DNA from: an uncultured Pseudomonadota bacterium | GTDB taxonomy: Bacteria; Lernaellota; Lernaellaia; Lernaellales; Lernaellaceae | NCBI GenBank assembly: GCA_937967875.1 | Contig: CALBTQ010000284.1 | Location: 1 to 17,007, forward strand | Reading direction: 5' to 3' | Length of the DNA stretch: 17,007 bases | In this document: one piece after another, positions 15,176 through 17,007 of the stretch | Layout of the letters: each line of letters begins with the position of its first letter | How positions within the stretch are numbered: the first letter of the stretch is position 1 | Program-made: the position numbers and the translations under genes | The notes under the pieces: model-generated | The model's input: only the letters and a program-made list of their open reading frames with translations | Told to the model about the DNA's origin: nothing | The model's database searches: none

Positions 15176-15198
15176 ATTCCCGGGTCAGGCCCGAGAAT
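15176..15198. repeat. Palindromic intergenic repeat-like element (ATTCCC...GAGAAT)
   Basis: ATTCCCGGG (15176-15184) pairs with CCCGAGAAT (15190-15198) with one mismatch. The layout resembles the short dispersed ATTCCC-n-GGGAAT palindromes seen between genes in many bacteria. Only one copy is in the window, so repetition is inferred from appearance. Confidence 0.45.
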
Positions 15199-15232
15199 GA
15201 CGAGGAATAATTTCTAGCCCATCCGAAAATAC

Positions 15233-15265
15233 GGGGACACGATAAAATCATGTTCCCGATTTTTT
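15233..15265 (+). repeat. Palindrome of GGGGACA...TGTTCCC type with T tract
   Basis: GGGGACACGAT (15233-15243) pairs with ATCATGTTCCC (15247-15257) with one mismatch and one G-U pair around AAA, followed two bases later by six T residues (15260-15265). It looks like the palindromes that accompany REP-associated (Y1) transposases, and could also act as a plus-strand terminator. No transposase gene is present nearby. Confidence 0.45.
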
Positions 15266-15279
15266 CACAACTTCCGTCG

Positions 15280-15336
15280 TTTGGCGAAAGCTGTGCTTGG
15301 TGAAATCAGCACACCTTTGGCTTCGCCAAAAGTGTG
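15280..15336. repeat. Nested inverted repeats with two alternative pairings
   Basis: The segment 15320-15330 (GCTTCGCCAAA) can pair with 15280-15291 (TTTGGCGAAAGC), with TGTGCT/AGCACA (15292-15297, 15308-15313) inside. Alternatively CACACCTTTGG (15310-15320) pairs with CCAAAAGTGTG (15326-15336), one mismatch, tight loop. The remainder of the spacer 15132-15408 shows no gene. Confidence 0.55.
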
Positions 15337-15408
15337 GCTCACGGACAATCCTCTTCAAGTTAATCCTGCCCCGACCACAACTCGCCACTTATCAATCATC
15401 ACTAATAA

Positions 15409-16317
15409 CTACTTTTCGGCTTCAACTTCAAGATAGCAATGGTGCACCAGGGGCAACGCCTGTTTGATGCTAACTTCGGCGCGGTCGAGGAGTTGTTCGA
15501 TTTGGTCGGTGGTCAGGTCGTCGATCAGGTGCAGGCGCGCGGCGACGAGCACCTTGTCGGGGCCCAGGTGCATCGTGCGCAGGTCAGGCACGGCGAGGAC
15601 CTCGGGCAGCTTGCCCAGTTCGTCGAGGATCGATTGTCGTTGCGCCGGATCGACCGCCTCGCCGACCAGCAGCGATTTGGTTTCCAGCGAGAGCACGCCG
15701 GCGACCACAGCCAACAGAACGCCGATGGCGATCGACGCCGCGCCGTCGAACCACATCAGGCCGGTGAAGTGCGCCAGCAGCAGACCGCCGGCGGCCAGGG
15801 CCAGGCCGATCATCGCCGCGCCGTCTTCGAGCAGCACGGTGATCGTCGCCGGTTCCTTCGACTGATGGATGTACGACCACAGCGGGCGGCCGCGTAGGAA
15901 TTGCTTCGCGTGGCGCAAGGCCATGCTGAACGCGATGCTCTCGAAGGCGACCGAGGCGACGAGCACGCCCAACGCCCAGCCGATCGCCTCGACCTCGTGC
16001 GGGTGAATCAGCTTGGCCACACCCTGCCAGATGGACACCACCGCGCCGACGACGAACATGGTGATCGCCACGACGAAGGCCCAGAAGTAATTTTCCTTGC
16101 CGTAGCCGAAGGGGTGCAGCTTGTCGGCGGGGCGCTGCGACAACCACAGGCCGACGAACAGGAACAACTGATTGCCCGTGTCGGCCAGGCTGTGCAGGCC
16201 CTCGGCGAGCATCGCCGTCGAGCCGGTGAAACCGGCGGCGACAAATTTGCTGATCATGATCGCGAGGTTCGCCAGGAACGCGGCGATGATTATCTTGCGA
16301 CTGCTTTGGGTGCTCAC
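15409..16317 (-). CDS. Cation diffusion facilitator (CDF) family metal transporter, SLC30A9-like
   Basis: The 302-residue inner-membrane protein exports divalent metals (commonly zinc, iron or manganese) in exchange for protons. It has about six membrane helices and a cytoplasmic C-terminal domain (about 210-302). Helix 2 shows the metal site EGLHSLADTGNQ with H42 and D46, followed by the loop HPFGYGKENYFWA typical of the SLC30A9 branch. The helix 5 site is LLEDGAAMIG (D165), which lacks the second Asp of classical zinc CDFs, so metal specificity may differ. The start is a GTG at 16317, directly after the TAA of the NTPase gene, with GGAG 9 bases upstream; translation is probably coupled. The low-complexity C-terminus ends normally. 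Family assignment is firm, the metal is not. Confidence 0.92.
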   Translation of the reverse strand: MSTQSSRKIIIAAFLANLAIMISKFVAAGFTGSTAMLAEGLHSLADTGNQLFLFVGLWLSQRPADKLHPFGYGKENYFWAFVVAITMFVVGAVVSIWQGVAKLIHPHEVEAIGWALGVLVASVAFESIAFSMALRHAKQFLRGRPLWSYIHQSKEPATITVLLEDGAAMIGLALAAGGLLLAHFTGLMWFDGAASIAIGVLLAVVAGVLSLETKSLLVGEAVDPAQRQSILDELGKLPEVLAVPDLRTMHLGPDKVLVAARLHLIDDLTTDQIEQLLDRAEVSIKQALPLVHHCYLEVEAEK

Positions 16318-16854
16318 TTACGCCGGCTCCGCTTCGTGATCGGCGAGAAAGCCGGCAAAAAGCTGATCGGCCAGCTCGTTGCGGTTTTCGGCGGTGACTT
16401 CGATGACGCGGAACGATTCGTCGAGGTTGAGTTTTTCGCGGAAGAACTCGACGATCTGCGGCCGGATGACCACGATGCATTGCCGCGCCTTGCGGATCAG
16501 ATGCAGGATCGGATAGAAGCCGCGCCCCTTCAGTTCCAGCGGGCCGATTTCATCGACGATCAGCAGGTCGGAACTCACGCCGCGGCCGATCGCCTTGATG
16601 CCTAGGAAAATGCCCTCATTGCTGAAGGTGAACGCGCCGTGTTGCGGACCGGTCTGCGCCCAGTTGGTGCGGGCCAACAAAATGACCGTGTTGTCGTTGA
16701 GGTCGCGCACATGCAGCGTGCGCTCTTTGCCGCTGACGGTCTTTTCCGTCAGCACGCCGCCGACGCGCATCCCCGCTTCACCGGCGCGCTCAATCACGCG
16801 ACGGCAAACGGTGGATTTTCCCGAATCGGACAGACCGGTAAGAATGACCCGCAT
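16318..16854 (-). CDS. THEP1-type nucleoside-triphosphatase (NTPase_1 family)
   Basis: The 178-residue cytoplasmic P-loop protein resembles the THEP1/NTPase_1 family, whose members hydrolyse nucleoside triphosphates in vitro but have no settled physiological role. The Walker A motif is GLSDSGKST (7-15) right after the first strand MRVILT, and Walker B is LLIVDEIGPLEL (97-108), which is the family signature. VGGVLTEK (31-38) is also typical. Length matches the family. The ATG at 16854 is chosen because GGAGG lies 5 bases upstream and the P-loop strand starts directly; an in-frame start 54 bases further up would add an unlikely tail. The gene abuts the CDF transporter gene with no gap, implying co-expression. 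No clear promoter was found upstream; a REP-like repeat lies at the window edge. Confidence 0.9.
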   Translation of the reverse strand: MRVILTGLSDSGKSTVCRRVIERAGEAGMRVGGVLTEKTVSGKERTLHVRDLNDNTVILLARTNWAQTGPQHGAFTFSNEGIFLGIKAIGRGVSSDLLIVDEIGPLELKGRGFYPILHLIRKARQCIVVIRPQIVEFFREKLNLDESFRVIEVTAENRNELADQLFAGFLADHEAEPA

Positions 16855-16952
16855 CAACGCCTCCAACGTAGTGCGCTCAGCATACCTGAGACGGCCCGGT
16901 ATATCCACCGCTATAAAAAAATCATGGTGAATTCATTGATAAATATTTTTCG

Positions 16953-16997
16953 CCCTCACCCCGGGCTGCGCCCGACCCTCTCCCACCGGGAGAGGGT
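16953..16997. repeat. REP-like double palindrome at the right edge
   Basis: Two perfect hairpins lie in tandem: CGGGC/GCCCG (16962-16966, 16970-16974) and ACCCTCTCCC/GGGAGAGGGT (16975-16984, 16988-16997). The preceding CCCTCACCCC and the whole layout match a common family of intergenic repeats found in many high-GC bacteria. It lies upstream of the NTPase gene; what follows is outside the window. Confidence 0.65.
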
Positions 16998-17007
16998 AAA
17001 AGCCGGC

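Overview
The window is about 17 kb of high-GC bacterial chromosome with ordinary gene density and no rRNA, tRNA, CRISPR array or transposase gene. Sec and lipoprotein signals, a TonB-like protein, an anchored DsbA-like protein and an NfeD-flotillin pair point to a Gram-negative, diderm bacterium. Two lipoproteins carry very long aspartate tracts right after the lipobox. I associate that habit with uncultured delta-type lineages (Myxococcota, Bradymonadota, Lernaellota-like), but the window alone cannot fix the phylum.

Layout, left to right. (1) Minus strand, 1-2417: the N-terminal part of cysS (cut by the window edge), a membrane-anchored DsbA-like thiol oxidoreductase, and a TonB-C-domain protein. 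(2) Plus strand, 2592-6859: three exported proteins. They are a secreted Asp-box beta-propeller, a lipoprotein with a probable TIM-barrel plus all-helical region whose start overlaps the propeller stop (ATGA), and a PrcB-like lipoprotein with its own extended -10 promoter. Both lipoproteins have Asp-rich tethers. A bidirectional terminator closes this block. (3) Minus strand, 6920-11368: a four-gene catabolic operon. It encodes RocA-type 1-pyrroline-5-carboxylate dehydrogenase, a large [2Fe-2S]/FAD subunit, a separate BFD-type [2Fe-2S] protein and a DAO-family FAD subunit. The best reading is a multi-subunit dye-linked proline (or hydroxyproline) dehydrogenase feeding its product to RocA, giving glutamate. 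(4) 11369-11712: a 344-base divergent intergenic region. It has a strong terminator hairpin just upstream of rocA and a possible 46-codon leader ORF stopping 4 bases before that hairpin. (5) Plus strand, 11713-15075: a PpiC-type foldase lipoprotein with its own terminator, then a promoter and an NfeD-flotillin operon with a terminator. (6) 15132-15408: non-coding, with at least three palindromic repeat-like elements. (7) Minus strand, 15409-16854: a THEP1-type NTPase and a CDF metal transporter, directly abutting. A REP-like double hairpin lies at the right edge.

The most interesting features are the rocA leader, which looks like a transcription attenuator on a catabolic operon, the unusual subunit split of the dehydrogenase complex, and the Asp-tether lipoproteins. 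Nothing in the window is a clear new defence or mobile system.
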